The notes under the pieces are model-generated. The model worked only from the letters and a program-made list of their open reading frames with translations, was not told the DNA's origin and made no database searches. A program made the position numbers and the translations under genes. A stretch of DNA of 64,000 bases from Adiantum capillus-veneris (lineage: Eukaryota; Streptophyta; Polypodiopsida; Polypodiales; Pteridaceae). Positions 26,799-36,714 of the stretch are shown here, piece by piece. Within the stretch, counting starts at the first letter, position 1. Each line of letters opens with the position of its first letter. The stretch lies in NCBI GenBank assembly GCA_014529385.2, contig CM043944.1, positions 49,977,768 through 50,041,767 on the forward strand. Reading direction: 5' to 3'.

Positions 26799-27809
26799 GG
26801 CAATACCACCATCACACTACTTAAATTGTTTACCAAAGTAATGATGCAACAAACCCAAATATTTCATCTTGAAATTAGTATTCAAATCAATAAATTCAAC
26901 AATGTGTCTCTCATTTGGTCTAGTGATCAACAAATCATCCACGTAGAGAACCACAATGAGAAGTACATCACCCTCACGCTTTACGTACAATGTGCTTTTT
27001 GTTGGAATGTTACGAAAGCCTCATTTGAACAAATGAGTGTCAACCTTCTCATACCAAGCACGAGGAGATTGCTTCAACCCATACTAAGCTTTGTTACATT
27101 TGCACACTTTATCCTCTTGTCCTTTCTTGACAAAACCGCGAGGCTGCGTTACATAAACTTCCTCAAATATGTCACCATTCAAGAAAGTAGTAACAATGTG
27201 TGATTGATGTACATGTGAATCAAAATGAGATGCCAATGCGCATAGAAAACACACAGTAGTCATACAACAAGTGGGAGCAACCTATGCCTTTTTTATGTGC
27301 ATAACCCTTTGCAACAAGTCGACCCTTATGGAGATCAATCTCACAATCAGGCTTGCTTTTCAACTTGTAAACCCACTTTGTACCAATGGTCTTTTTGCCA
27401 GGAGGCAAATCACATAATGTGTCATTTTCTATAAGTGCATCATATTCTGATTGCATGGCAGCCATCCAATTTTTTGAATTCTGTGCTTCATCAAAAGACA
27501 GAGGTTCCTCAACATCATGTAAGGTAGACACAACCAAAGCATAACAATCTGATGCATAAGATGCATGGCGAGAGCCTGAAAAAGTGTGACTAGACAAAGG
27601 TGCATCCAATTTACTGTCACGCAATGTATGCACCATCCATTTTGGCATACCTCTAGCTTGCTCATTTCAACCCTTTCCTCATCAAGTACATCATGTACAT
27701 CTGTATCAGTAATAGGCTGATCTGTAACATTTTCAGAAACCCCCATAGGATGTACATTTGCCTCATTGGAATTTACATTCGAACTTCCACCAGTGAAAAG
27801 AGGCAACAA
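26799..27809 (-). pseudogene. Copia C reverse transcriptase, broken
   Basis: 27648-27220 contains DEAQNSKNWMAAMQSEYDAL, KKTIGTKWVYKLKSKPDCEIDLHKGRLVAKGYAHKKGIG, the N-terminal fingers of copia RT. Further left the palm appears antisense to small + frames (FLNGDIFEEVYVTQPRGF, YVDDLLITR). Upstream from 27809 is the hydrophilic integrase-RT linker. Frameshifts near 27220 and 27650 divide it. Confidence 0.85.
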
Positions 27810-27824
27810 AGTGTCATAAATGTC

Positions 27825-28797
27825 CTATGAGCTTACAAAACTGTCTCTAGTACATGACAACAAGGGATAAATAGAATCTTCCACTAACACAACATCTCGT
27901 GAAACCAGAATATTCTTTGTTTCTGAATGATACAACCTGTAACCTTTGCTTTCAACACTATAACAAACAAAAATACATTTGACAGTCTTATCATTCAATT
28001 TTTTGTGCTGTGTTTGTGGCACCAAAGCATATGCCAAACAACCAAAAACACGCATGTGCTCAATAGAAGGCTTTCTATCATGCAATGCTTCATATGGAGT
28101 CATAGACTGCAAAGCTTTTATAGGACACCTGTTAAATACATAAGTGGCACACATGATGGCCTCAAGCCAAAACGAATGCAGTAAAGCTTGACTTTTGACC
28201 ATACATCGTGCCATTTTTGTAAGTAACCTCTTTTTTTTTTCTCAGCAACACCATTTTGCTGAGGCGTATAAGGCACTCTATATTGGTGTTTTATCCCACG
28301 ACTAACCAAAAATGCATTAAATTCATGAGACATATACTCCCCCCCTCGATTGGAAGGGACGATGCCCATAGTACATTTCAAGAAATTTTCAGCCATAGCC
28401 AGAAATTGTTTGAAGCACATAAATACTCCGGACTTTGCTTTAAGCAGATATACCCATGTATGATTAGAGTAATCATCAATAAAAGTCACGAAGTAAAGGT
28501 AATTGCCCAAGGACGGAGTTTGCATGGGCCCACAATATCACTATTCACAAGCTGCAACCTGCATGTGGTATTCACAAGCTGCAACCTGCATGTGGCCCTA
28601 ATTGAACCATCCTTTGGAAACTTAGAACGCTGTATCTTACCCAAAATACAACCTTCACAAACATGTTTGACAAGTGCTTCAAGAGGCGGCAAAGAAGCAA
28701 GCATATCAGATTTCTGCAACCGCAGCAAACTTGCAAAATTCAAATGACCAAAATGTGTGTGCCAAAGTTTTGTGTCTGGAATAGCCTTTGAATCCAC
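27825..28797 (-). pseudogene. Copia C integrase, broken
   Basis: LWHTHFGHLNFASLLRLQ and CEGCILGKIQRSKFPKDGS (zinc-binding end), then YFVTFIDDYSNHTWVYLLKAKS, PSNRGGEYMSHEFN (catalytic Asp changed in SNRGGEY) and VPYTPQQNGVAEKKKRG, then ALHDRKPSIEHMRVFGCLAYALVPQ and KCIFVCYS. A 26-base tandem duplication at about 28545-28600 disturbs the zinc-to-core linker, and a frameshift in a T-rich run near 28230 splits the core. Confidence 0.88.
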
Positions 28798-29817
28798 AAC
28801 TGCATTTTCAAAATTCTATCAACACTTGTCATACAAAGTGAGCTTATACAGCCCATGACATAAAATTCCAGATGCAACAATTTCATAACCAAAACTGAGA
28901 TCGTGTACTGTATATCTATCATCCACAAATTTGACTACAAGAGCAAGTCTAGCAAGTGCAGATACAGACAAGAGATTCTTCTTGATCCCAGGTACATAAA
29001 GTGCATCAACAAGTGCGAAAGAACTGCAATTTGCTGTAGTAAGCGCAATCTTTCCAACTCCCTGAACCGGATAAGAGGCATTGTTGGCACAAGTAACTGA
29101 ATTCCCACGAGGGACAGACTCAAGAGAGGTGAAAAAATCACGATGTGAGGTAATGTGGTTTGTAGCACCACTGTCAAAATACCACACATGTGAATCTGCA
29201 GCAACTGACATGCATGCATCATGGACAACATGATTATAAGTGCACTCTACACTAAAAGCTCATTTTGCATCAACATCAGCATCACAATCTCCCTTCACAG
29301 AAGACTCAACAATAGCTGCATTTGTAGTGGAATCAACACTAGTAGTGGAACCAACCGCTTTCTTTTTTGCCTTTTTGGCCTTCAACTTAGGACACTGCTT
29401 GATCAAGTGATCATTAGTTTTACAATGCTCTTATCACGAGAATTTTCAAAGAAATTGCTACCAAGAGAAGAATTAGGAACAAGTGATTTTTCACTCGCAG
29501 AAGAACCATGAGAAGTGGCTGCATTACTGTTACTACCTTTTCTTTGAGCAGCAATAAAGGCCTGTTTAATTACACGCTGTATAGTTCTGTTTTTTCTGGA
29601 AAGCGACTCTTGCAACAACAATGTGCATAATGTATCAAACTTGACAGCTTCAAGATTTCCTTGAGTCATAAGTCTCCAAGTACTAGCAAAAGTCTAGTAA
29701 GATCTCGCAAGGCATCAAGAATAGTATGCTCAAGGGAACTGTCTGAAATGACTTCACTTGCAAAAATAAGTTGCTCATTGATATCCTTGACACGAACAAG
29801 GAAAGTGTCCATATCAT
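28798..29817 (-). pseudogene. Copia C protease and C-terminal gag
   Basis: On the - strand, DSHVWYFDSGATNHITSHRDFFTSL (from about 29190) carries the D-S-G-A retropepsin site, followed by VGKIALTTANCSSFALVDALYVPGIKK. Before it lies gag: NDMDTFLVRVKDINEQLIF, LMTQGNLEAVKFDTLCTLLLQESL and a Ser/Asn-rich linker, plus a KLRPKRQKRKRL-like basic patch where the zinc knuckle is expected. The frame changes near 29410 and 29680. D is inserted directly upstream at 29818. Confidence 0.85.
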
Positions 29818-30359
29818 TGTAGCGCGGATAATGTGTCGTGCTCTCTACAGTGGGTGACCCTCAATGCAATGTGCGTGACAATCTCACTCAAACAGACTGA
29901 AAAGAAAGGAAACAACAGACATCAACAGAGATCACAAAGGCACAACAGAAGACCAGAACATATGACTCGACTATCTCAAGAACTGATACAGACTCTAGCG
30001 TGGCAGCACACTCAGCTCCAACCAGGACTCTCAGGTACAATAGGCTGTTGAGGCTCAGATGTGCAGGGATGGTGGATCAGTGCTCTGTGTATAGACTCAC
30101 TGCTCTCGACGACGATGCTGGACCAGAGGTGAAGAAGATAATCCCGATGGCCAACCTCTACTACTCATGTACCACCATAAAGAGCCACCAACGGCTCATA
30201 AATGTCAGCCATGTGGTGACCTGGCCACGATGTCCACTAGACCACCGTCGGTACCCTGCCACATGTCACTCCCCAGCCGAGAGGGTCCATCCAGTGTGAA
30301 CCAGCCTAGACCAATTGTACTAACTATGTCCTGTGAAAGTGACACTGTGGCTTGCTAGA
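29818..30359 (-). repeat. 3' LTR of gypsy D
   Basis: TGTAGC...GCTAGA, aligned along its length to 35358-35901 and to 63025-63558. Preceded by ATCAT. Open frames across it recur in all three copies in non-matching forms and are not treated as genes. Confidence 0.95.
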
Positions 30360-30804
30360 GGTTGCCCGCCACAAGACCGCTCACCATCTCGGTGAGAGGA
30401 AATACTGAAAAAAATGCCTCAAAAAGTGGAGTTAAAAACACTGCACTGCTTGCAAACGCCTTAAGCCTTTGAATATGCAGGAACCCAGTATGATTGCATA
30501 GTTGAAGAATCCAATTAGCAAAACAGAATGAGGCTCCACTGCAAAGAGATTTGCTCAGTTTGGATCCAGGATATCTTTATCGTCCCTAACCATGGTGAGA
30601 GGAAAATGACCTGGTCCATACTTGCAGATGAACCTTGCAACACTTTCTGCACAACACTATTTTTGAAAGGGGGAATGACCATAAGGTGTAGTAACAACGC
30701 AAATATGGTTAAGCTCTATCATGATGGCAGAACGAAAAGCTATCACAACAACAGAATGGCCACCAGATGAATGTCCGATAGCCACATGCTAGTGGGCTGA
30801 ATTG
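30360..30804. other. D internal sequence next to 3' LTR; partly shared with the 63.6-kb copy
   Basis: 30360-30540 aligns with 63559-63790 (GGTTGCCCGCCA-AAGACCGCTCACC, GTCTCGGTGAGAGGAAATACTG, ACTGCACTGCTTGCAAA, CAGTATGATT), so it belongs to the element family. 30540-30804 has no recognised homology in the window and joins the aminotransferase fragment at about 30805. I see no clean polypurine tract. Confidence 0.6.
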
Positions 30805-31475
30805 TGGGGTGTGGGAAAAACTACCTGTGGACCTGGCATATGGTGAGGATGCACAAGTGTTGAAAGACAAGAAAGTGGCATCAGTTCAAGCACTTTCTGG
30901 GACAGGTACTGTCCGCCTCTTTGCAGACTTCATAAAAAGGTTCCGACCTGAGTCAGAGGCTTACTTACCCGTGCCAACATGGTCCAATCATCACAACATC
31001 TTTAGAGATGCAAATGTGAATCAACATACCTACAGATATTACTTAGCTAGCACACGAGGATTGGACTTTGAAGGATTGAAGGAAGATCTGAAGAAAGCTC
31101 CCAATAATTCTGTAATATAGTTGCAAGCATGTGCTCATAATCCACTTGGAGTGGATCCCACACCAGAGCAGTGGAAAGAACTTTCTAAACTTTGCAAGGA
31201 AAAAGAGCATGGCATACCAAGGCTTTGCCAGCGGAGACACCCAGAGAGCAACCAAGCTATCAGGATTTTGCTAGTGGATGGTCACCAGCTAGCCTGTGCA
31301 CAATGATTCGCTAAGAGCATGGGTCTGTATGGGCAAAGGATTGGTTGTCTATGTGTTGTTTGCGATGATGCTGCACAGGCTACAACAGTCAAAAGTCAGT
31401 TAGAGTACATTGCCATTAGAGTACATTGCCAGACCAATGTATAATAGTCCACCTGTGCATGGATCTCTGTTAGTG
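30805..31475 (+). pseudogene. Captured aspartate aminotransferase cDNA fragment
   Basis: The frame from 30809 reads LPVDLAYGEDAQVLKDKKVASVQALSG, SGTGTVRLFADF, PVPTWSNHHNIFRDANV and RGLDFEGLKEDL. After a stop at 31118-31120 the next frame reads [21 protein letters not shown], then DGHQLACAQ, and then MGLYGQRIGCLCVVCDDA, VKSQLEYIA and RPMYNSPPVHGSL. This is the middle of a plant-type aspartate aminotransferase, which moves an amino group between aspartate and 2-oxoglutarate using pyridoxal phosphate. No introns interrupt about 670 bases. A deletion near 31210, stops, and a 16-bp duplication at about 31400-31430 kill it, and the catalytic Lys region (normally just after the AQS block) is lost to a frame break. 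It lies antisense to element D. Confidence 0.9.
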
Positions 31476-32035
31476 GCGAGGGGTGGCTGGGTAGGGGCGA
31501 GGAGGTGGGTGGGTAGGAGCGAGGGAATGTGAGGGGAGGGTAGGGGGAAGGGGAGGTGAGGGGGAGGGTAGGGGCGAGGGTTACTGAGTAGGGGAGAGAG
31601 GGGGTGGGTAGGGGCGAGTGGAAGGTGAGGGGGTGGGTAGGGGCGAGGGATTGTAAGGGGGAGGGTAGGGGCGAGGGGGTGAGGGGGAGGGTAGGGCGAG
31701 GGCGAGGGTAGGGGCGAGTGGAAGGTGAGGGGGTGGGTAGGGGCGAGGGGGTGGGCAAGGGAGGGTAGGGGCGAGAGGGGGTGAGTATGGGCGAGGGGGT
31801 GAGGGGGAGGGTAGGGCGAGGGCGAGGGGGAGAGGGGAAAGGGACTAGGGCGAGGCGATGGGGAAAGGGGGCGAGGGACTAGGACTAGGGCGAGGGGGAG
31901 GGTAGGGCGAGGGCGAGGGGGTGAGGGTAGGGTGAGGGGTAGTGAGGGGGCGAGGGCGAGTGGGAGAGGGGAAGCGTAGGGCGAGGGGTAGGGGGCAAGG
32001 GGATGAGGGGGACTAGGGGCAAATAAGAAGCACCC
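31476..32035. repeat. G-rich minisatellite inside gypsy D
   Basis: About 560 bases of variations on GAGGGTAGGGGCGAGGG and GGTGAGGGGGAGGGTAGG, with runs of three to five G every few bases on the + strand, strongly G-quadruplex-like. Read on the - strand in the protease frame it stays open as a Pro/Ser/Tyr-rich tail (PSPYPPPHPLAP type). It occupies the place where pol would begin. Confidence 0.95.
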
Positions 32036-32307
32036 AACTATCATGACCAAGACAGATATCATGATTTTGGAATTCACCTTGCACGACGGGCTCTGTGAAG
32101 GGAGTTTGCTAGACGTAGAGGAGAGATTTGTTCTGGTCGGAGAAGCAGACACGAGGGTTGATGTTTGAGGGTTGGTGAACTCCTGTAGGGGAGATTTCTT
32201 CCCGCTTATATACTTTTTCATAGGCTTTCCAAATTCAACGGCTTTCATCAAGAGGGCTTTCACCGAGAGCGCATCAGGAGTATCTTCTGTGACCTTCAAC
32301 TCTTGAG

Positions 32308-32877
32308 CTAGCACATTAGGTTAGTGACTATGGAAACATTTGAAGAGGGTGTATCTTCAGGCCAAGAGTGAATAGAGACTCCATAACAAGGCATAGATTT
32401 GGTAGCCTCCAACCACTCGAGCAGATCTTCATCTGACCCTTCAGGTGTAGTAGGCTGTTCTTGTTCAGGTTTGGTTTCCATTGACAAAGAAACTTGCTGC
32501 ACCACGGGATCCATACCACCTTCTAAGAGAATGGGTTGCATTGAGGAGCCAGAAGTATGTATCCACATTGCGTCGTTTCCCCAATCATGAAGTGCTTTAG
32601 TGTGTCGCAGCCATGGTCTTCCAATGAGCAAAGGAAATCCGCTCTCAACCTGGGGAAGACGAACCACAACAAAATCCAAGTTAAAAGTAAAGTCTTGTAC
32701 CTGCAGAGGCACATTGTCCACTATGCCCACTGGGTAGACTGTCCGCTGGTCGGCCAATGTAACTGTGAAGGGAGTAGGGCGAGTAGGCTGTAGACCTAGA
32801 GCTAACATAGTGAACTCGGGCATCAAGTTGATGCCAGATCCACCATCCACTATCACTCCTGAGAATTGCCTACCCAA
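32308..32877 (-). CDS. Gypsy D retropepsin-like protease
   Basis: The frame begins GRQFSGVIVDGGSGINLMPEF, where DGGSGINLM replaces the usual D-S/T-G catalytic loop of Ty3/gypsy proteases. It continues TLADQRTVYPVGIVDNVPLQVQDF (flap region) and GFPLLIGRPWLRHTKALHDW, ending in the conserved L-I-G-R-P-W-L helix. It overlaps the end of the upstream gag/zinc-knuckle frame by 25 bases, suggesting frameshift expression. The active-site Asp is followed by Gly-Gly-Ser-Gly, so activity is uncertain. The frame ends just before the low-complexity tail frame (32314-31400), which overlaps it by 7 bases. Confidence 0.85.
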   Translation of the reverse strand: MGRQFSGVIVDGGSGINLMPEFTMLALGLQPTRPTPFTVTLADQRTVYPVGIVDNVPLQVQDFTFNLDFVVVRLPQVESGFPLLIGRPWLRHTKALHDWGNDAMWIHTSGSSMQPILLEGGMDPVVQQVSLSMETKPEQEQPTTPEGSDEDLLEWLEATKSMPCYGVSIHSWPEDTPSSNVSIVTNLMC

Positions 32878-34211
32878 ACAGACACTGTCAAGTGAGGGCT
32901 TCTATAATCAGTGAGTGGAGCAGCAGGATTGGATATCATATAAGACTCTGATGGTCGCACTGGTAGGTGCCCGCCACTAGGACCTGCTCCAGGATAAAGT
33001 GATTGAATAATAGCAAGGGTGTCACCTCTAAACTTTGCATCTAGTCGCAGCATGTCATAGAGGGACACTTGTTGGAAGGTGTTCTTCAAGACTGACTCTG
33101 CTGTAAGCTTCTCTTTTTCTACCTGTTGTTGTTTCTCTGGTACCTTGATCTTTTGTAGATTGGAAGCTGCTTCCAAGAAAGCTTCATCAATATCGGAGAG
33201 CAAGGATTTGGATTCCTTCATGGCACTAGGGGATGGCTTGTTAACAGCTGCAGACAGGGTATCCACTGGTGTGAGAATGTGTGGGGGAGTTGAACTTGAT
33301 GGAATGCTAAGACCGAGAGCGGCTCTCTCGGCCCGGGTGAGGACGCTCGATGGCTCCTCTGCCAACTGCTGCGGCTTATTTTGAGGGGTAACCACGTGGG
33401 TAGAAGGGGGCGGCTGAGAAACGGTGCTTACTGCTATCAAATTGAGCTTGGGAAAGGCAAACTCATTCTGGATTTGAATTGAGTTCGAAGCCGTGGATGC
33501 ACGAAGTTTAGGGCAATCCTTACTGTAGTGATCCTTCGTTTCAGGGCAATGACGGCACGGAGGGGACCCTTCTGGCAGGGGACATTTGCTTTGGTAATGC
33601 CCATATTCCCCGCATCTGTAGCACAAAATGGGCCGATTTAAAGGGCGAGTCGAAGGGCGAGGTGGTCCTTGCTCCTGGTGCATTGAGTTGGAGGTGGAGG
33701 CATAGAAGCTTTGAGGTGATGAGGGAGCATGGGTATGATAAAAGCTCTGAGAGGGAAAAGTGCTCTGCATACCTTGCATAGGAGGGGCTGTCAGCAAAGG
33801 TGGCATATGGTGTGGATGGCCACAGGGAGAAACCATGTTGGATGCAGGTGCTGGCCCTTGCTGAAGAGAAGGACCAAGACTTTGCTGTATTTGTCGCAAT
33901 CCCTTGAGGTAGTAACAATCCTTGTCCTCATGTCCAGATTTTTCACAGAAGTGGCAGTAAACCCGAAGGGGACATTCCTGTGGAGGGTGCCCTGGAGAGC
34001 GACATGAGCTACACCAAACCATAGCCTTAGTCTCTTGCTCACCCTTGAGCTCTTCTAGCTCGTGCTTGATCTGTTCCAATGCCTCGTGATGTGGAGGTGT
34101 CTCCTGTCTAAGAGAGAAGGACCTCTCCTCTTGAAGAGCTCGCTGTAACTTTAGGGCTTCCAGTTCCCTGCGTAAAGAAGTTAAAGGATCAGAAGGACTT
34201 TCCAAAAACAC
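32853..34211 (-). CDS. Gypsy D C-terminal gag with three zinc knuckles
   Basis: 452 codons. An N-terminal coiled-coil-like stretch (about residues 10-60, RRELEALKLQRALQEE) precedes knuckles around residues 82-107 (CRSPGHPPQECPLRVYCHFC...GHEDKDC), 198-211 (CYRCGEYGHYQSKC) and 219-233 (CRHCPETKDHYSKDC). The CCHC motifs bind nucleic acid. Pro/Ser-rich linkers and a Lys/Glu segment follow. It should join the capsid frame at 34995-34252 after a frame change near 34250-34330, so this copy is either frameshifted or broken there. Confidence 0.85.
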   Translation of the reverse strand: MFLESPSDPLTSLRRELEALKLQRALQEERSFSLRQETPPHHEALEQIKHELEELKGEQETKAMVWCSSCRSPGHPPQECPLRVYCHFCEKSGHEDKDCYYLKGLRQIQQSLGPSLQQGPAPASNMVSPCGHPHHMPPLLTAPPMQGMQSTFPSQSFYHTHAPSSPQSFYASTSNSMHQEQGPPRPSTRPLNRPILCYRCGEYGHYQSKCPLPEGSPPCRHCPETKDHYSKDCPKLRASTASNSIQIQNEFAFPKLNLIAVSTVSQPPPSTHVVTPQNKPQQLAEEPSSVLTRAERAALGLSIPSSSTPPHILTPVDTLSAAVNKPSPSAMKESKSLLSDIDEAFLEAASNLQKIKVPEKQQQVEKEKLTAESVLKNTFQQVSLYDMLRLDAKFRGDTLAIIQSLYPGAGPSGGHLPVRPSESYMISNPAAPLTDYRSPHLTVSVWVGNSQE

Positions 34212-34251
34212 AGAGGGGGTCTCTATGTGAGGGGGGTTGGAGAATAGCTTC

Positions 34252-34995
34252 CTAGCCCCCTCTATCCTCGTCGCAGATGCGATGAACTCCTCCAGAGTGG
34301 CGTCGGGTCGAGGACTCTCTCGTAGTTTTGGGAAGCGCCTTCTCTACCCATTTCTTAACCATAAATTCACCTGGTTGCTGGGGAAGCTTGGCAACCAGAG
34401 ACTTGGTTTTCATCATAAGTTCTGCAAAGGTCTCCTCTGGCTGGAGCACCATGTTGGCCAACTCATCCAACACCTTCTCCTGGTAGTCACCTGGCCTGAA
34501 AGTTGCACAGAACTGTTGTCTTAAGGTCGCCCAAGTTGTAAAATGGTTCTCTGCAAATTGGCTATACCATTTGTCTGCTAAGCCATCCAAGGTGGATGGA
34601 AAGAGTACCAAATAATCATCTTCCCTGTTAAGACCACGACCCCTACAGAGAGATACAAACCTCCTTGCATGGTCGTCAGCATCTTCTGAGGAGAGTCCTT
34701 TGAATGTAGGGAACTTGATGTTTACCTTAGCCAAAACGCTAGCCAACGGCTCCATGGCCCCTTGCTGAGCCTGTTGCTCTGTAGCCTGCTGTAGCAGAAT
34801 AGGGGAGAGATTTATTGGAGAAGGTGTTCTGGAAGATGTGGAACCGGAGGGAGGAATGGGTGATGTCGTATGTGGAGGTATGGGTGATGAGGTTGATGGA
34901 CTTCTAACAAGTTCCAAGGGTCGTCTTCTGTTGTAGTACTTCAGAGGACTCAGGAGTGCGCTTTGACGCTCGACTGACCACCTTGTTTGGGTCAT
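34252..34995 (-). CDS. Gypsy D gag capsid domain
   Basis: 248 codons. A Pro/Ser-rich N-terminus (about 60 residues) leads to LAKVNIKFPTFKGLSSEDADDHARRFVSLCRGRG, LFPSTLDGLADKWYSQFAENHFTTW, LRQQFCATFRPG and KVLDELANMVLQPEETFAELM, the Retrotrans_gag capsid fold that forms the virus-like particle. The frame leaves the family match at about WVEKALPK (about 34330), where the 34211 frame takes over. It starts about 360 bases inside the 5' LTR. Confidence 0.9.
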   Translation of the reverse strand: MTQTRWSVERQSALLSPLKYYNRRRPLELVRSPSTSSPIPPHTTSPIPPSGSTSSRTPSPINLSPILLQQATEQQAQQGAMEPLASVLAKVNIKFPTFKGLSSEDADDHARRFVSLCRGRGLNREDDYLVLFPSTLDGLADKWYSQFAENHFTTWATLRQQFCATFRPGDYQEKVLDELANMVLQPEETFAELMMKTKSLVAKLPQQPGEFMVKKWVEKALPKTTRESSTRRHSGGVHRICDEDRGG

Positions 34996-35323
34996 GCAGG
35001 GACCACGAACCCAACCAAGCTTTGGGCAAAAAAACCTTGAACTAGATGAAGACTAGTCTAGACTCTACTAGACCAGGCAAGTGACTAGACCATGCTGGAC
35101 CAGGGACGAGGAGGACTAGACCAGGGACGAGGAGGTCTAGACCAGGGATGAGGACAGGTTTGATTAGGGCGAGGGATGACTAGGGCGACAGAGGACTAGA
35201 CCAGTTGGACCAGGCGAGAGGAGAACAGTGCAAGGCAAGGTCGGCGAAGCTAGGCAAGGTAGGTGAAGCTAGATAGACCCAACTAGCTTCAAGATTTGCA
35301 CCTCACAGAGTGAGATTTCAGTT

Positions 35324-35344
35324 GAGGTCCCACCGTGATCGCCA
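35324..35344 (-). promoter_or_regulatory. Probable primer binding site of gypsy D (tRNA-Arg-like)
   Basis: On the - strand, TGGCGATCACGGTGGGACC begins 13 bases after the 5' LTR. Starting with TGG, it resembles the complement of a plant arginine tRNA 3' end, the primer reported for Tat/Ogre gypsy elements. The tRNA comparison is from memory and inexact, with a few mismatches expected. Confidence 0.55.
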
Positions 35345-35357
35345 AAATGAGAGCACC

Positions 35358-35901
35358 TGTAGCACGGATAATGTGTCGTGCTCTCTACAGTGGGTGATCC
35401 TCAGTGCAATGTGCGTGACAATCTCACTCAAACAGACTGAAAAGAAAGGAAACATCAGACATCAACAGAGCTCACAAAGGCACAATAGAAGACCAGAACA
35501 TATGACTCGACTATCTCAAGAACTGATACAGACTCTGGCGTGGCAGCACACTTAGCTCCAGCCCAGGACTCTCAGGTACAATGGGGTGTCGAGGCTCAGA
35601 TGTGCAGGGATGGTGAATCAGTGCTCTGTGTATAGACTCACTGCTCTCGATGACGATGCAGGACCAGAGGTGAAGAAGATAATCCTGATGGCCAACCGCT
35701 ACTACTCATATGTACCACCATAAAGAGCCACCAACGGCTCATAAATGTCAGCCATGTGGTGACCTAGCCACGATGTCCACTAGACCACCGTCGGTACCCT
35801 GCCACGTGTCACTCCCAGCCGAGAGGGTCCGTCCAGTGTGAACCAACCTAGACCAACTGTACTAACTATGTCCTGTGAAAGTGACACTGTAGCTTGCTAC
35901 A
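35358..35901 (-). repeat. 5' LTR of gypsy D
   Basis: 544 bp, TGTAGCACGG...CTTGCTACA on +, followed by target duplication ATCAT at 35902-35906. Confidence 0.95.
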
Positions 35902-36364
35902 ATCATCTTCCTCATGCATAATCTTCGATTTCAGCTCTTTACGCAACAATGCAGTTTTGCCCTCATTGCGACTTGCATAAAGACCAACCAAAATATTCCA
36001 AGGCTATTTTGCAGATTTCGCTGAACGAATGTGAGAAGTAATAGTGTGCTTTACAGACAACGCAATCAATGCATGAGCCTGCACATCTTTTACATCCCAA
36101 CGAGCCTACGACGGAACAAGCTCGTTCTGCCTACGGCAGAACAACTCTAATAGCAGAAATCCTTGCAGTAAGACCTACAACATCCTCAATATCGCCTATA
36201 TCCTCAGAACCAGGATGTACATCAATGCCCTGCATAATATTCCATACACCCTTTGACACAAGAACATGTTGCATCATGTAAGCCCACATAGGGTAATTGT
36301 CCCCGTCCACTGTGTCCTCAGTAACAAACATCTTGAATACATCTGTGTTGTTGTCGGCCATGGC
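35902..36364 (-). pseudogene. Copia C N-terminal gag
   Basis: Starts AMADNNTDVFKMFVTEDTVDGDNYPMWAYMMQHVLVSKGVWNIMQGIDVHPGSED, the intact version of the gag start seen broken in A, and continues VGLTARISAIRVVL. A stop near 36131 breaks the frame. ARWDVKDVQAHALIALSVKHTI and WNILVGLYASRNEGKTALL follow before D interrupts at 35902. Confidence 0.88.
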
Positions 36365-36700
36365 GAATGCTTGCACCTGATGTGAAAACTGCCCAAAAAG
36401 AGGAGAAACAAAGCAGGAACAACATATGCTATATATCACAAATTGTAAGGGACCTATCGTGAAGAAAACGACACTGACAAAAATTTTGCACAAAATGACA
36501 AAATAGCATGCACAATACTGCATGTAGTGGAAATGGAGACTAAAATGAGCTCGAATCAAAAATATGAGCAGACTGTATTCTTTGAGCTTATCGAGAATAT
36601 TTGTCGACCTGCAAACGCTCGCCAAAGCTCATAGAAATCGAAAAGAGTGAGCAGGGGTGTGTTGGAGCTGCTGCCGACTAAGCCCGGGAGGACGCAACCT

Positions 36701-36712
36701 ACTCTGATTCCA
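36701..36712 (-). promoter_or_regulatory. Primer binding site of copia C, two mismatches
   Basis: Read on -, TGGAATCAGAGT lies two bases after the 5' LTR, against TGGTATCAGAGC in A and B. The two changes fit decay by substitution. Confidence 0.85.
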
Positions 36713-36714
36713 AT

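Larger units (their letters stand above)
29818..35901 (-). mobile_element. Non-autonomous Ty3/gypsy element D with captured host gene fragment
   Basis: LTRs of 542 and 544 bp (29818-30359 and 35358-35901) begin TGTAGC and end GCTAGA/GCTACA. Exact 5-bp duplication ATCAT lies at 29813-29817 and 35902-35906. Read leftward: primer site, gag, zinc knuckles, retropepsin, then a G-rich minisatellite, an antisense aspartate aminotransferase piece, and about 440 bases of unassigned sequence before the 3' LTR. No RT, RNase H or integrase is visible, so it must have moved with enzymes from elsewhere. It sits inside the gag of copia C and is therefore younger than C. Confidence 0.95.

Noticed and set aside
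30805-31475. Functional aspartate aminotransferase gene
   Set aside because: Both ends missing, stop at 31118, deletion near 31210 and a 16-bp duplication; it lies between retrotransposon LTRs.
31400-32314. 304-codon Pro/Ser-rich - strand frame as an independent gene
   Set aside because: It is the minisatellite read in the protease frame, ending in the antisense of the aminotransferase piece.
33079-34007. + strand frames opposite gypsy gag
   Set aside because: Antisense shadows of the zinc-knuckle gag frame on the - strand.
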